A stretch of DNA of 64,000 nt from Taeniopygia guttata (lineage: Eukaryota > Chordata > Aves > Passeriformes > Estrildidae). The DNA is taken from assembly GCF_048771995.1 (NCBI RefSeq), contig NC_133027.1:103352501-103416500 (forward strand), given 5' to 3'. Both the position numbers and the translations under genes were made by a program. The notes under the pieces were generated by a model that searched no databases, was not told the DNA's origin, and saw only the letters and a list, made by a program, of their open reading frames with translations. This document shows, piece after piece, positions 46,401 to 56,804 of the stretch; the stretch's first letter is position 1; each line of letters starts with the position of its first letter.

Positions 46401-49400
46401 GCAGCCACTTGGCCAGGACAAGAGGCTTCATGCTCGCTGGGATTGTGCCAGAGAGGATACCATGTCAGACAGAGCTCCAAAAATTACATTATCCCCCACC
46501 TCACCCTGTAGTGGTTTTGAAATCCTGCATTCTGCTGTGTAGCAGGAGCAGACCTTAGTCACAGGGTTTGGATGTGTATTCGAAAAAGCTTCAAAGTGGG
46601 CTGGGGAGCAGTGTCTGGGCTTCCTTTGAGGGCTGAAAGAGGATGTATGCTTTGTGCAGAGCACCCTGAGAGGGCCTCTTGAATTAGTTTTGAAGGCAGG
46701 AGGGAAGTAAAGCCTTGTTTGTGGAGAACTCTGAACTCTAACTGAAGTCAGTTCAGAGCATCCTGGTGAGAGCTAGAGTTTTTATTTAGCCTATGGTTAT
46801 ACATCCAGCAGCTGTGATATTTATGCCTTGCAGGCAACTCTTAGCTTCCATGGGTTCACCTTCTTGTGCCCTGGTATCTGCCTTGGTATCGCCAGTTTTA
46901 CTGACATGAACATTCTGATGGGAATAGAATTTGGATACTAGGTTAGGAAAGAGATTCAACTGGAAAAGTAAACTATCAAAAATAAAGGCAGTGTGATTTT
47001 TTTTTTTTTTTTTACAAAATTTAATTGGGTTTTTTGTTTTATTTTTGTTTTCATTGAACAGATTGTTTTCCTGGTCTGATTTATTGTGTTGCTTGAACAG
47101 AAATGCTCAAGGAACAAGGAATAGGCTGCTTCTGGTGATGCTGCTGTTTGGCAGCCTGTGCTTCCAGGCAAGTGGTGCTGAGATTTGGTTGACTGTCTGC
47201 TGGCATCATTTCTGATGAACTTTTCCACTATTAATGTTAGCTAATGACCTTGACTTGCACAAAGCTGGTTGTTTTCATTTTGAGAGCATCGTATTTTTTA
47301 GAGAATGGTTTATATTTTTTAAGTGTGAATGGATGCACCAACAATGGTTTTGGTTGACAGGTCACAGGTGAATCATGATGCTGATGGAGTTAAAAGACTT
47401 TTAAAGGAAATAAAGTTTTTTCAGACCATGGATTATGTTGATTGGTTTGGGTAGGCTATGAGAGCCTTCTCTTGCCCATGTGTGAGAGTTTTGTTCAAAC
47501 TTGCAATCTAGTGATTGCAAGTGAGCCGGACCTAGTGGAAAAGAGAATTTATAGCCTTCAAATACTGAATTTGAGTGTCATTTTAGATGGTCAACCTTAA
47601 TACATTACTCTGTACTTAGTGCTGATAATAGGTCATATAAAAAGACAAGTAAAAAGTTTTGCTTTATTTCACATGCCACGTGTTTAATATCTGAGAGTCA
47701 ATGGCTTTTACTGCCTGTTTTGTGTTTCCACAGGAACTCAGAACTGGAATTCACCTTTTCAGCAGTGTTATTTTATTGCTTGACTGTTCAAGTTACTTTC
47801 CTTTAACAGACAAAATGCAGATACAATCACACGGGAACACAGTTCTTCGAGATCAGAAAAACCAGACCTCTGAGTGGGTAAGTGTCCCTGGAATTGGTCT
47901 TGTGCCCTTGTCCCTGATCACCTGGCATTCAAGCCCTGCAGCACCATGGCATGGGAGGGCTGTGTCCTCTGTGCCACAGCTGCCTCTGTTGCTACCTTTG
48001 TGAAGAGTGTCCCAGCTTGCTGCGGGGTTGCAAAAGGACCATCAGGACCAAGGAGTGGAAGGGCTGTTCTTGCTCAGCAGCTGTGTGGGAGCTGCTTGGC
48101 TGCAGGCCAGAGCTGCATGCACAGGGGTGGGAAAACTCTCTGCTTATTGGTGTTACTCTGGGAAGACTGGGCTGCTTTTCTGAAAACTGAGTAAGTCCTG
48201 ATATTCTGGTTGTGCTGAAATGTTCTTTGCAGGTGGTAGGAAGGGATTAGCTGTGTGAAATGAAGCAGGAGTTTTGACATCCTGGGCACAGTAGTTTTCC
48301 CTGGAAGCTCACAATGGACTGTTTTAAGTCATGGCTGTGCTTCTGCCTTGCTGCTCATCTTGCTGTTCCATCCATGTGGTGGGCTTGTGCTGGTTGGTGA
48401 TGAGTTGTGCAGTGCAGGTATGAACATGTGCCCAGGGAGCCTGGCTGCAGAGAGCTGGGGTCTCTTGCATGTTAGAACTGCATCATACTTAGGACAGCTC
48501 TTTAACAGAACCTAATAAACTAGCAGCAAGGGTGTTGACATTATATTTCTATTTTAGGGTGAAATTTAGATAAGCAGAATGTAATTACTCCCATAGACTG
48601 GTCTGTCTCTAGCTCGTCCCAGCTCTCTGCCATTAAACCAATGGTCCCTCACTCTAAAATTCCAGTTCCCATCTCAGCTTTGTGCTTTAGGTTTTCATCT
48701 TGCTGACAGCAATCTTTCTCACCTCCTTTATCTAATGTTCACTGCTCTGGTGGAACTAGTTTAAAACAAATCTTGTGCCTTGAATGATAGATGAGTTTAC
48801 AGAAGCTTAAACCAATTTTCAAGCTGCTCACTCATTTTTAAATATGTGCCATTACTTTTTTCAAAGGAAGTGAAGGATGAAAATGAATTATGCTCAGCAC
48901 TTACCACTTAAAAGGTCGTTGTTTTCCTGGGCTGGATAAAAGCCTGGCTTACGAGCATGGTGCTCTTTCCTAGAAGGGAGCAGATACAGTGCTTGCAGCT
49001 GGAGATGTGCCTGTGGCTTTGAATCATCTCCTGAGTGGAGCCATTTCCTCTGTTTATCTGCCTTAGTGTTTGCTTGGAGGCAAGTATCTGACTCTCCTTG
49101 TTGCTGCTTGGAACTTCTTGGAATGGGGTTTCAGGAGTTCTATGGAGTTCAGGATGGTGCCCCTGGAAATGGTCCAACCCCTCAGGGGCTGCCAGCTTTC
49201 CAGGCACAGCTGCCTGAACGTGGTGTGTGCTGGACTCAAACAGTGTAAATCCTAAGGGCTGTGCTGCTTTGCTCCTAGATTGGGTAGATGGGAGTGCTGG
49301 GAGGAGTGGGGCTGTCAGGAGCACGTGTTACTGCCTGGATCCTGCTGTTCTGCTGTAGGGCTCAACACTTACCTGATCTTGGTTTCTCCAGTTTTAAGAA

Positions 49401-52400
49401 GGAGAACGGATGCAAGGCTGTGGGAAGTTCCTGTCATTTTTATGAAACTTACAGTTTCTGGTTTAGATTTTACATCTTTTAAAATTTACCTGGCCAAGTC
49501 AGGAGGATGGGACCCCAGAATATTCTCAGTGGTCCCTAGTGACTGGACAAGGAGCAATGGGCAGAAGCTGGAAGTCCCATCTAAGTATGAGGAAAAAAAG
49601 GTTTACTTTGAGGCTGACAGAGCACTTAAACAGGCTGCCCATAGAGGTTATGGAGTCTCGTTCTGTGGAGATATTCAAAACCTACCTGTGCAACCTGCTC
49701 TAAATGAAACTACTTTAGTAGGAGGGTTGGGCAGATGGTCTTTGGAGGTCCCATCCAACCCCAGCTTTGGTGATTCTGTGTGAATAATGCATTGAGGTGT
49801 GCATGACAGCTTCCCTTTTCTTCATTTGTCCAGTTTTCATCAAAGCTGAAAAATCACCTACACTTCCAATTTTTTTTTTCCTGGGAGGTGTGTTCTACTT
49901 CACAAAAAATCTGCTCCCAGCATGGCAATGACAGGTGTCTTGTGCTTAGGTGGCAGGAGCTGCTCTGAGCAATTTCTGTGCTGTGAAAGGCCTCACTTGC
50001 TGCAGCACAGTATTTGCAGGTTGATTGGGCAAGATGCTGAAGGCCTCCAATTGCCACTGGCTCTTGAAAAATGAGGCTGTTCCCAGAGCTTTATTGACAC
50101 TAAACATATTGCTGATTTCATAATGTGAGGGCTCAAAGCTAGTTCATCTTTGGCAGCCTCTCTTCAAGACAGCAGTGGCTGGACACAAAGAAGCTGAGTA
50201 CTAGATGGAAATTGAATATTCATAAATTCATGTCAAAGTGTCCTAAAGCAGCTGGGGCATATTAATGAGTTTTACTATTATGGAAGGAGGACTAGATATT
50301 GTAGGGATTTACTGCCAGCATCAGTGTGATGTATGAGAAAATAAAAATGTGGCTGAGCATAGGAAGAAGAACATAAATTATCTATAGGAGCTCATTAAGG
50401 GATATAGTCTTGCTATAACTCAGTATTTACAATCTCTTTAAGAAAGTCACTCTTATTATCAACTTAACTTTTAGAGTGCTAGACAGCATGTGGATTTGCT
50501 TAGACTACAGATAGCACTTTTAGAAAGGCTAGATTTCTGTTGGCGTAGCTGTGCAAGTCGGGGTGGCAGAGCTGTGAACCTGTAAACTTGGTGTGCTGTT
50601 TTTCTTGTACTGGCAAACTGTGTCTGAAAATGTGCCTGGGTCTCACCTCTCCTGAGTTGGCTGTATTTGCATAAAATCCAAATTTATGGGTGTAGCTACA
50701 TCCACTGTAGGAGTGCTTTGCTAATACAGGTGTCCTGGGACAGTGCCCTTCACAGGCTTTGGTTTGTACTAAATAGGTAAAGGGCACCCTGTGAAAGTTC
50801 AGCTCTGCTGATCCATATGTGTTTGCATGTGATATGAATGTTTCAGACACCAGGAGAACTGGTTTTCTTTTTCCCATGCAGGATTATGCATGGGAAAACC
50901 TAATATAGAAACCTAGTATAGGTTTCTATATTAGACTTTTGTTGGTACAACCAGTCTGATAAAAAATGGTACTTTTGACTGACATAGTTATTCTTTTTAA
51001 AACTTCAGGTTTAGATCATGTAAGAGCTTTAGGAAAAAAGTGTATGTCGGGATATCTAGTAAAATCTGTAACTGTGAATTCAATGTCAACAAGCTGTTAC
51101 TACTGGGTTTACAAGGAGAGATAAGCCCTCTGGAAGCTTCTGTTCTGGGATGCAGGCATGAGGCACAATGAGAAATAAATCTTTGTCCTCCACAGAGGAT
51201 CTGGGGAGGTGCAGTATTGTACTGTTCCCTCAGTTAAGTGCCAGCTGAACAGGGGCACCTACAACTGAAGCAGAAACTGATGTTTGGGTATGTTCTGTGG
51301 TCTTTGAGGAATTGGAGCCCAGAAGCTGCTCTGTGAGGGGGGAGACATTCAGTGGCAGCAGATAAAATGTGTAATCGATTGCAGGAAAGGAGCACGATAG
51401 GAGCTGTCACGTGGCAGCAGTGTCACCAAATAACAGGGAAGGGGAGATGGGAAATAATACTGTTTTCACACACCATGTTATTAAGGAACACTGATGGGGC
51501 TGTAAAGAAAAATGGGCTCATAGCATTTCCAGACAATAGACTGCAGAAGGCATTTGAACATCTGCTTCTCTCTCACACAAAGGGGGAATGTTACAGAGAC
51601 GGTGTGGTGTTCAGCATGTGGGGGATATGCTTTTGCCATTGAAACACTGTTTTTGAGAAGATTCACAAGATCAGTATCTGCTCTGATGTTTTATCTCCTT
51701 TTGCTCCTGCTGGTGCCTTTTGCTTCTCTTTTTGGCTTCATTATCATGAATGAAACTGCCAGGAGCCTTAGAAAAACTTGGGAGAGGGGATTTTATAGAC
51801 CTCATGCAAATACATGGGTCTGTGCAAGGCAAATTTTGTGGGAAAATGTGCTGGAGGATCTCACTAATAAAAAATTTATTCCGTCTTGTAGGAGTCTTTC
51901 TAATGAAGGTAATGGGAAGCATCTCCTAAGCAGGGTCATCCCTGAAGGGACTCCAGTGTGATTGGTGCCAGCTGGTGAGATCCTTCAGTCTTGGGCATGC
52001 TGAATGGTTTTAAGATTCTTCTAACCTGTATATGAAATTGAGTACCCCAAGTAAAAAATCTGGAAGCAGAAGGAATTAATGTTTCCTATGAGCTGTCTTT
52101 AGACACTGACATTTTAAACAGAAAGCGTCCCAAAGAGGCAAAGTCAACTCCTTTCAGGGCCTCTGTTACTGCAGGAAGCAAGGGAGATAGTCCTGGTTGG
52201 CGCCTGAAAACACTGAAAGAAGTTTGAATCAATTAGCAAGGACGTATCACTATCTGCCAAGGACTAGGTCTTGAGGGAGGAACAAGCAGCCTGTTCCTGT
52301 TGGCTACATTTGTTAGAGGCAGAAGTGTTCACTGTGGTCTGGAATAGAGATCTGCCTGGCAGACGTCAGAGAGGGGTGTAAATGCCACAAAGAGGGAAGC

Positions 52401-55400
52401 AGCAGGGTGCTTGTCTTTGACTGCAGCAGTCTCTCCTGGAAGAGATGGGCTGCCCCCAATGCTCACTGGGGTGTGGGGAGAGGGTGACTGGGCTAATTCC
52501 CAGCTGTCTGATGTAAGACTGTAAACAATGGCTGTATATGTGGACTCTTTTCAGGTAACTGTCAAGATTTAAAGAAAATCCCAGAAGCAAACCCTGCTAA
52601 GGCAGGGAATTGAAATGCTTGATGCTGTTTTTTAATTCTTTTCTGCCTTCCTTAAATCTCCTTTCACAAGTTTACCTGCAGACTTTCTGGTCACTATCGA
52701 CATCTTAGACAGTGTGATAAGGATTTGGGAGTGAGGGAGAAGAGGAAAAGGATGAATATAAGAGCACCTGTAATGAGCTCTTCTCAAATGGGCTGAATGC
52801 TCTGTCATTTGTCATAGATCCCTTAGAGAACTGACAAGCAGCCTTCAACCATTAATATTTGTGTTAGAGAACATGGGGAGGGTGGGTGCTGGGGAAGGCA
52901 GAGATAGCAGCCTTTAAAAAGAATAAGGGAAAAGATAAGTCTGGGAACTTTGAGTTTATCTGTAGTTCAAGGGAAGGGAAAGGCAACATTAATATTGTTG
53001 GGCACTGTTCGTTTCTGAGAATTTCCTTCTATCAGCATGTAAGAGCTTTTGTCAACAAGGGAGAAGATGTGGATATGGTAACTCTTTGTTTTAGTGTGGC
53101 TTTTGATAAGACCATATCTTATCTCTGCAGATAAAGCAGGGACCTTGAGTCTAAATAAAACTATTTAATGTAAGGACCCAACTTGGTGAAAAGCAGCACA
53201 TAGAAAGTGGCACTTTACCAATATTGCCTGGCAGAGATTGTCAGCTGAGGTGTGCAGTGTCTGTCCCAGCTTAGTTTTTCCTTAATGGTATGGGTAAGAC
53301 TAACTGTTTGCAGTGATTTACAGTCCAGGCTGGACAAGGTGACAAGGCTTTGAAAAGTGAGACTGGGATAGTCAGAGTGATCTCTTGGGCTGGAACAAAC
53401 GGGAGATAATTTAGTGAAGGCAGATATATAGGAAACTTTGGGTGTAGCCAGCTGTGGAGAGCAAAAGGCTAGATTTCAAAGAAGCAGCTGAGCTTAAAAA
53501 AAATAAAAGAAACCAAATAAAATTCACCAAAAAAGCCCAGCCAAAAAAATCCCCACCCCTAACAAAAAAACCTCCCAACCAACCCACAAAAAAGCCCCAC
53601 CAAAAACACCAACAAAAAGCCACCAGAACCCCATTCACTGTGGGCAAACAAGGAAAAGCCAGCAGCATGCTGGCTTGGTTGCAAATATGCACTGAAAGAT
53701 GGATTCAGAAGGAAATTGGTCTGTTTGTACTGTTGTGGGCTTAGCCAAAGGACTGTGAGAAGTGAGTTGGTTGAAGGAATTCTAAAATTGAAAGAAACAT
53801 TGTCCTGAAATCATAACCTTGGGGGAGTGAGGGAGGAGTTAAATAAAAATTGGTGTCTGCTTTCTCATTTTTACAGAGGAGAGGGTAGATTAGTCTTTTG
53901 CATATCCAAATGTCTGTAGCAAGAGGAGAGATGATGAATGGTCTCCATGCCCACTTTGGAGAGTAGAAATAGCTCCTGATTTGATTTGCAAAAAGGGAAG
54001 GATTTAGTTTAAACATTAGGAGACGTTCTTAGATGCAAGGTTAAGTATAGGATAGATTAGCTGGTGGGTTCCCAGGCTTTTGAGAAGCAGACTGAAAAAT
54101 AATCTGTGGGGAGTGATTTAGATTTGGCTTGTGCTACCTTGGGTGGAGCAGTGGTTTGGGGATTCTCCAGGGGCTCTGCTTCCAATACAAACACAGTGTT
54201 TAAGGCCATGTTTTGACTCAAGCTTGTTAAAAGTGGCAGAAAAACTCAGTGGCTCTTGAACTGGGTCATGCACATAAACCCTGCGGTCCATGCTGTAAAT
54301 GCAGAGAGAAAGCAAACTGTTTGTAGAGTACTCCCAGGACTCCAGGATGTGTGGCAAGCACATTTCTCTCCCTCTCAGGATTTTTCATAGAGGTGCACAG
54401 AGAAAAATTAAAGAGAAAACGATTTCTATTTCTGCTTCTTGTTTTTCCTATGTGGGATGTGTTTGGAGAATTGTTTAGCTGGAGTGAGTGCTTGATTGGA
54501 TTCTGGTGAGGGTTGTTTGAGCCTGATGGCTAATCCAACCCACCTGGGGCTGGACTCTCGGGAGAGGGTCACGAGTTGTGTTAGAGTTAGATAAAGTAGT
54601 ATGTAGTTTTAGTATCTTCTTTTTTATATAGTATATTAATGTATTTTAGCCATAGTTATAATAAAGAAATCATTCAGCCTTCTGAATTGAGTCAGACATC
54701 GTCATTTCTTCCCATTGGGTTCACCTGCATTTACAATAAGGATGGGTGTGTGAGGGCACAGCCTGCCCCAGAAGTGCAGGTGGGTGCTGCTTTGCTGACA
54801 TCCTGGGCAGTGCTCCCCTCACACAGACCCTTGTCACTGTCCTGCTCCATCGGTGTCCCTGAGCTGCCAGGTCCCAGTGCAGCTCCTGGATCCAGGGGCA
54901 GGTTGCTGTGTGTGTCTGAGGAGGAGATGCTGGCCCTGCCCCTCAGACTGTGTTAACCAGGCATGCTTGCTTGGTTTGTGGCACACCAAATGGCTTGCAG
55001 GTAAAAGGTTTTACAACTCAACATTTTTCAGTTTTCCTCATGATGCACATTCATTATCAGCTTTATTTTTTTTTTTTTTTGTTTGGAACTCCCATGTGGT
55101 TAGAAGATAGGAAATCCAGTGGATTATCATGTTTATGGATACCTCCCATGCCTCATCTGCACATAACAAATCTGAGACAGAGACTGGGCTTTGCAGTGGC
55201 CCCTGCAGTGACCAGTGGAGCCTCTGTGGGTGATGAAGGAGCCCCTTTGTGTGCCCTCCCTGGGGCTGCTCTGGGCTTCCAGCACTTCTCCGGGGTTCTG
55301 TGCCTGATTGTGAGTGTGGAGGAGGCAGGCAAACTCTCATTAGTCTTCTGTACTGCAGGCAGTGTGTAAGGGCTGGTTGTTTATAAATGAAAAGATAAAT

Positions 55401-56795
55401 TCTAACTTGGATAAATGGGACACAAAATGGCTGTGACAGGCTGTAATAGCAGTGGGAGCTCTGTTGTCGCTTGGATTCAACACCAGGTTTAAAATGCATG
55501 AGGTGGATGAATCAGAAGGTGGGGAAAACAGACTGATGGTTTCAGATGCATATTTTCATAATCTTCTCCAATAGAAATATTTTTGTCATTTAATCTTGTA
55601 TTTCCTTAGAGTAGGGATCTGTTTACAAAGCTCTTCCCAGAGAAAGGATATGGATAGAGAAGACTGAAAAATAAAAGTTATCATTTGGCTAAGTTTTCAG
55701 CTGTGCTTTTTTTTTTTTTTTTTGGGGGGGGGGTGTTCTTTTTGGCATGGCATTGGATGTGATTTTTCTGGCCTTTTTTAGGCTGCTTCCAGGTTTTTTT
55801 TGGTGGGGTTTTTTTTGTTTGTTTTAGGGTTTTTTTTTTGTTTTTTTTTTTTTTTGACCAAGCTGTCCAGGATTTCAGGATCTGTTTGTGGAAGGGGATA
55901 GGTTAACTCTTAGGTCAATAGTGCAGTGTCAGTCTGGCACAACAGCTTTCTCAGCTGACCTGAGGTTGCCTGTTGCTTGTCACAGTGTTGTCCCTGTCAA
56001 ATAGTTGTACTCCAGAGATAGTATCTAGATTGTAACTAAACTTTGGGAACTTGCAAAATCCTGGGCATGTGTAGTTTCCTGCCCTCCTGCAGGAAATGTG
56101 TGGATTTTGCCACTTTCCCTGTCCACTGGAGCAGCAGCAAGACAATAATTCAGTTTGCAGGGCTGTGAAGTGTCTGTGTTGGTAGAGCTTTCTGTGGAGC
56201 AGGCTTTGATAAAAAGGCAGTAAATTCTGGTCTGCAGTTGTAGCTATGAGATTATGGAGGCATTTGTAGCTTTTAGGGGGCCATGTAACCATCCTCTCTC
56301 TCCTGGTTGCTTTGTTTGCTTGTTGATCCTTCAGAGGAGAGCCAGGGTTATTTTGAAAATGAGCTAAACTCAGTCTTGCTCTGGGATTTCTGTGGTTGCC
56401 AGCTTGTACAGTTCAGTGGGGCTTTGTGTTACAGTCTGAGGTGATGCTCAGGGAGTTGCTGGAAGATGCAGAGAGGACTGCATTCCTCCCATTCACTTTC
56501 AATATCTTTTTTTTTTTTCCTCTTTTCATTTTTTTCCCCCACAGTCATCCTCCAGAAGTTAACAGGACTCCAACAAGTCACTGAAGGGGAGAATCAGGTT
56601 CCCAAGCTCTTGCTGAGATAAGAACTGGGGGTGCCTGCCTCTTGTTGTATGAGAGGACCTTTTGATTCCTGTCAATTGCTCTAGCTGGAAGGACTGAAAA
56701 CTGTTTTGTTTCTGTTCTAGGTTAATGGAGACAGCAAAAGAAATGACCAGGGAGTCCTTACCTATCAAATGCCTTGAAGCAGTTATCCTGGGGAT
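40010..56795 (+). CDS. VASH2: VASH2, tubulin carboxypeptidase vasohibin-2 (5' part, first four coding exons)
   Basis: Vasohibins, as a complex with SVBP, remove the C-terminal tyrosine of alpha-tubulin. Coding exons: 40010-40318, 45395-45483, 47821-47877 and 56721-56795, with phases 0, 2, 2, 2. Start ATG gives MTGAAGG, matching the MTG start of human VASH2. A basic, glycine-rich, probably disordered N-terminus leads to the conserved DGG..FLVNKSGFPMD block, then TWERMWGHVERVHPDGG, PNYKLSMSIPEWLQAIQTYM, YNHTGTQFFEIRK and MTRESLPIKCLEAVILG. The residue in PIKC (169 here, C158 in human VASH2) is the catalytic cysteine. The partner histidine and serine lie in later exons outside the window. NKSGFP and the MTG start favour VASH2 over VASH1, and FLVCR1 is the expected VASH2 neighbour. 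Introns 2 and 4 have U12-type donors. Confidence 0.95.
40319..45394 (+). other. VASH2: VASH2 intron 1
   Basis: A 5.1-kb intron, donor GTAAGG, acceptor TGTCCAG after a pyrimidine tract, U2 type. No mobile element was recognised. A stretch at about 43975-44050 with CTAATTAAG and CACTAATGAG could be a conserved element. Several long open frames between 42.8 and 43.9 kb overlap on both strands and show no domain. Confidence 0.85.
45484..45492 (+). promoter_or_regulatory. VASH2: U12-type splice donor of VASH2 intron 2
   Basis: The exon ends in CTGCA and the intron begins GTATCCTTC. This matches the minor-spliceosome 5' consensus (A/G)TATCCTTT at eight of nine positions. Ordinary donors end in AAGT; this one does not. 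The frame requires the junction here, splitting the codon for Q133 as CA|A. Confidence 0.85.
47799..47820 (+). promoter_or_regulatory. VASH2: U12-type branch site and acceptor of VASH2 intron 2
   Basis: A TTCCTTTAAC element resembling the U12 branch-site consensus TTCCTTRAC places the branch A about 15 nt before the acceptor. Between it and the acceptor lies ACAGACAAAATGCAG, with no pyrimidine tract, which is typical of U12 introns. A decoy AG at 47808-47809 directly follows the pyrimidine-rich element; using it would add 11 nt and shift the frame. Confidence 0.75.
49527..49785 (+). mobile_element. CR1 LINE, 3' tail fragment
   Basis: Plus-strand CR1 end: GACAAGGAGCAATGGGCA, then CAGGCTGCCCATAGAGGTT, TGTGGAGATATTCAAAACC, GAGGTCCCATCCAACCCC and a tail ending TTCTGTGTG. 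It is 5'-truncated and moderately diverged. An open frame across it is an accident of the repeat. Confidence 0.9.
50869..50934. repeat. Two adjacent perfect hairpins in VASH2 intron 3
   Basis: First hairpin: TTTTCCCATGCA at 50869-50880 pairs perfectly with 50887-50898, with a 6-nt loop. Second: CTAATATAGAAACCTA at 50900-50915 pairs perfectly with 50919-50934, with a 3-nt loop (GTA). Only one base separates them. Confidence 0.95.
52990..54130 (+). mobile_element. Old CR1/L2-like LINE remnant
   Basis: At about 53048-53115 the plus frame reads VNKGEDVDMV, then FSVAFDKTISY, which aligns with the reverse-transcriptase motif around YLDFSKAFDTVSH of CR1 ORF2. At about 53985-54110 a GGGAAGGATTTAGTTTAAAC block and following sequence resemble the non-LTR 3' tail region. 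The pieces are in the same orientation, highly diverged, and interrupted by an A/C-rich tract. It is probably an ancient insertion. Confidence 0.5.
53495..53635. repeat. A/C-rich low-complexity tract
   Basis: About 140 bases made almost entirely of A and C runs (CCAAAAA, CCCCACC types) with very few T or G. It opens a lysine/proline-rich frame that is not a gene. Confidence 0.9.
54350..54738 (+). mobile_element. Solo LTR with 6-bp target duplication, passerine class II-like ERV
   Basis: A 389-bp LTR starting TGTGGCAAGC and ending TTTACAATA. It is flanked by AGGATG on both sides (54344-54349 and 54739-54744). The 6-bp duplication suggests ERVK-type (class II) integration. Shared features with the LTR at 17331 include the TTCTGCTTCTTG-like block, the TATAGTA-rich stretch, a polyadenylation signal in AATAAAG and CATTCAGCCTTCTG near the end. 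Sense orientation in VASH2 intron 3, with no internal sequence. Confidence 0.85.
55707..55858. repeat. T/G-rich homopolymer tract
   Basis: Seventeen T then ten G, followed by alternating T runs and GGTGGGG or GTTTG blocks up to 55858. Strongly strand-asymmetric low-complexity sequence. Confidence 0.95.
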
Positions 56796-56804
56796 GTATC
56801 CTTT
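56796..56804 (+). promoter_or_regulatory. VASH2: U12-type splice donor of VASH2 intron 4
   Basis: The exon ends in CTGGGGAT and the intron begins GTATCCTTT, a perfect nine-base match to the minor-spliceosome donor. The junction splits an isoleucine codon (AT|N), as expected from VILGI in vasohibins. The matching branch site and acceptor lie beyond the window. Confidence 0.85.

Larger units (their letters stand above)
47878..56720 (+). other. VASH2: VASH2 intron 3
   Basis: An 8.8-kb intron with a standard U2 donor (GTAAGTG) and acceptor (TTCTGTTCTAG). It carries a CR1 tail, a double hairpin, an old CR1-like region, an A/C-rich tract, a solo LTR and a T/G-rich tract, each listed separately. 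Confidence 0.9.

Noticed and set aside
45797-46480. 227-residue open frame on the minus strand in VASH2 intron 2
   Set aside because: No domain or family resemblance; it lies wholly inside an intron with open frames on both strands.
47810-47820. Exon 3 of VASH2 starting at 47810 after CTTTAACAG
   Set aside because: It looks like a good U2 acceptor but adds 11 nt and shifts the frame, losing YNHTGTQFFEIRK.
49280-49783. 167-residue open frame on the plus strand
   Set aside because: Its second half is the CR1 tail at 49527-49785; no protein family fits the first half.
40010-56795. VASH1 instead of VASH2
   Set aside because: MTG start, NKSGFP and SLPIKC wording match VASH2; VASH1 has NRGGLP and ALPIKC, and is not next to FLVCR1.
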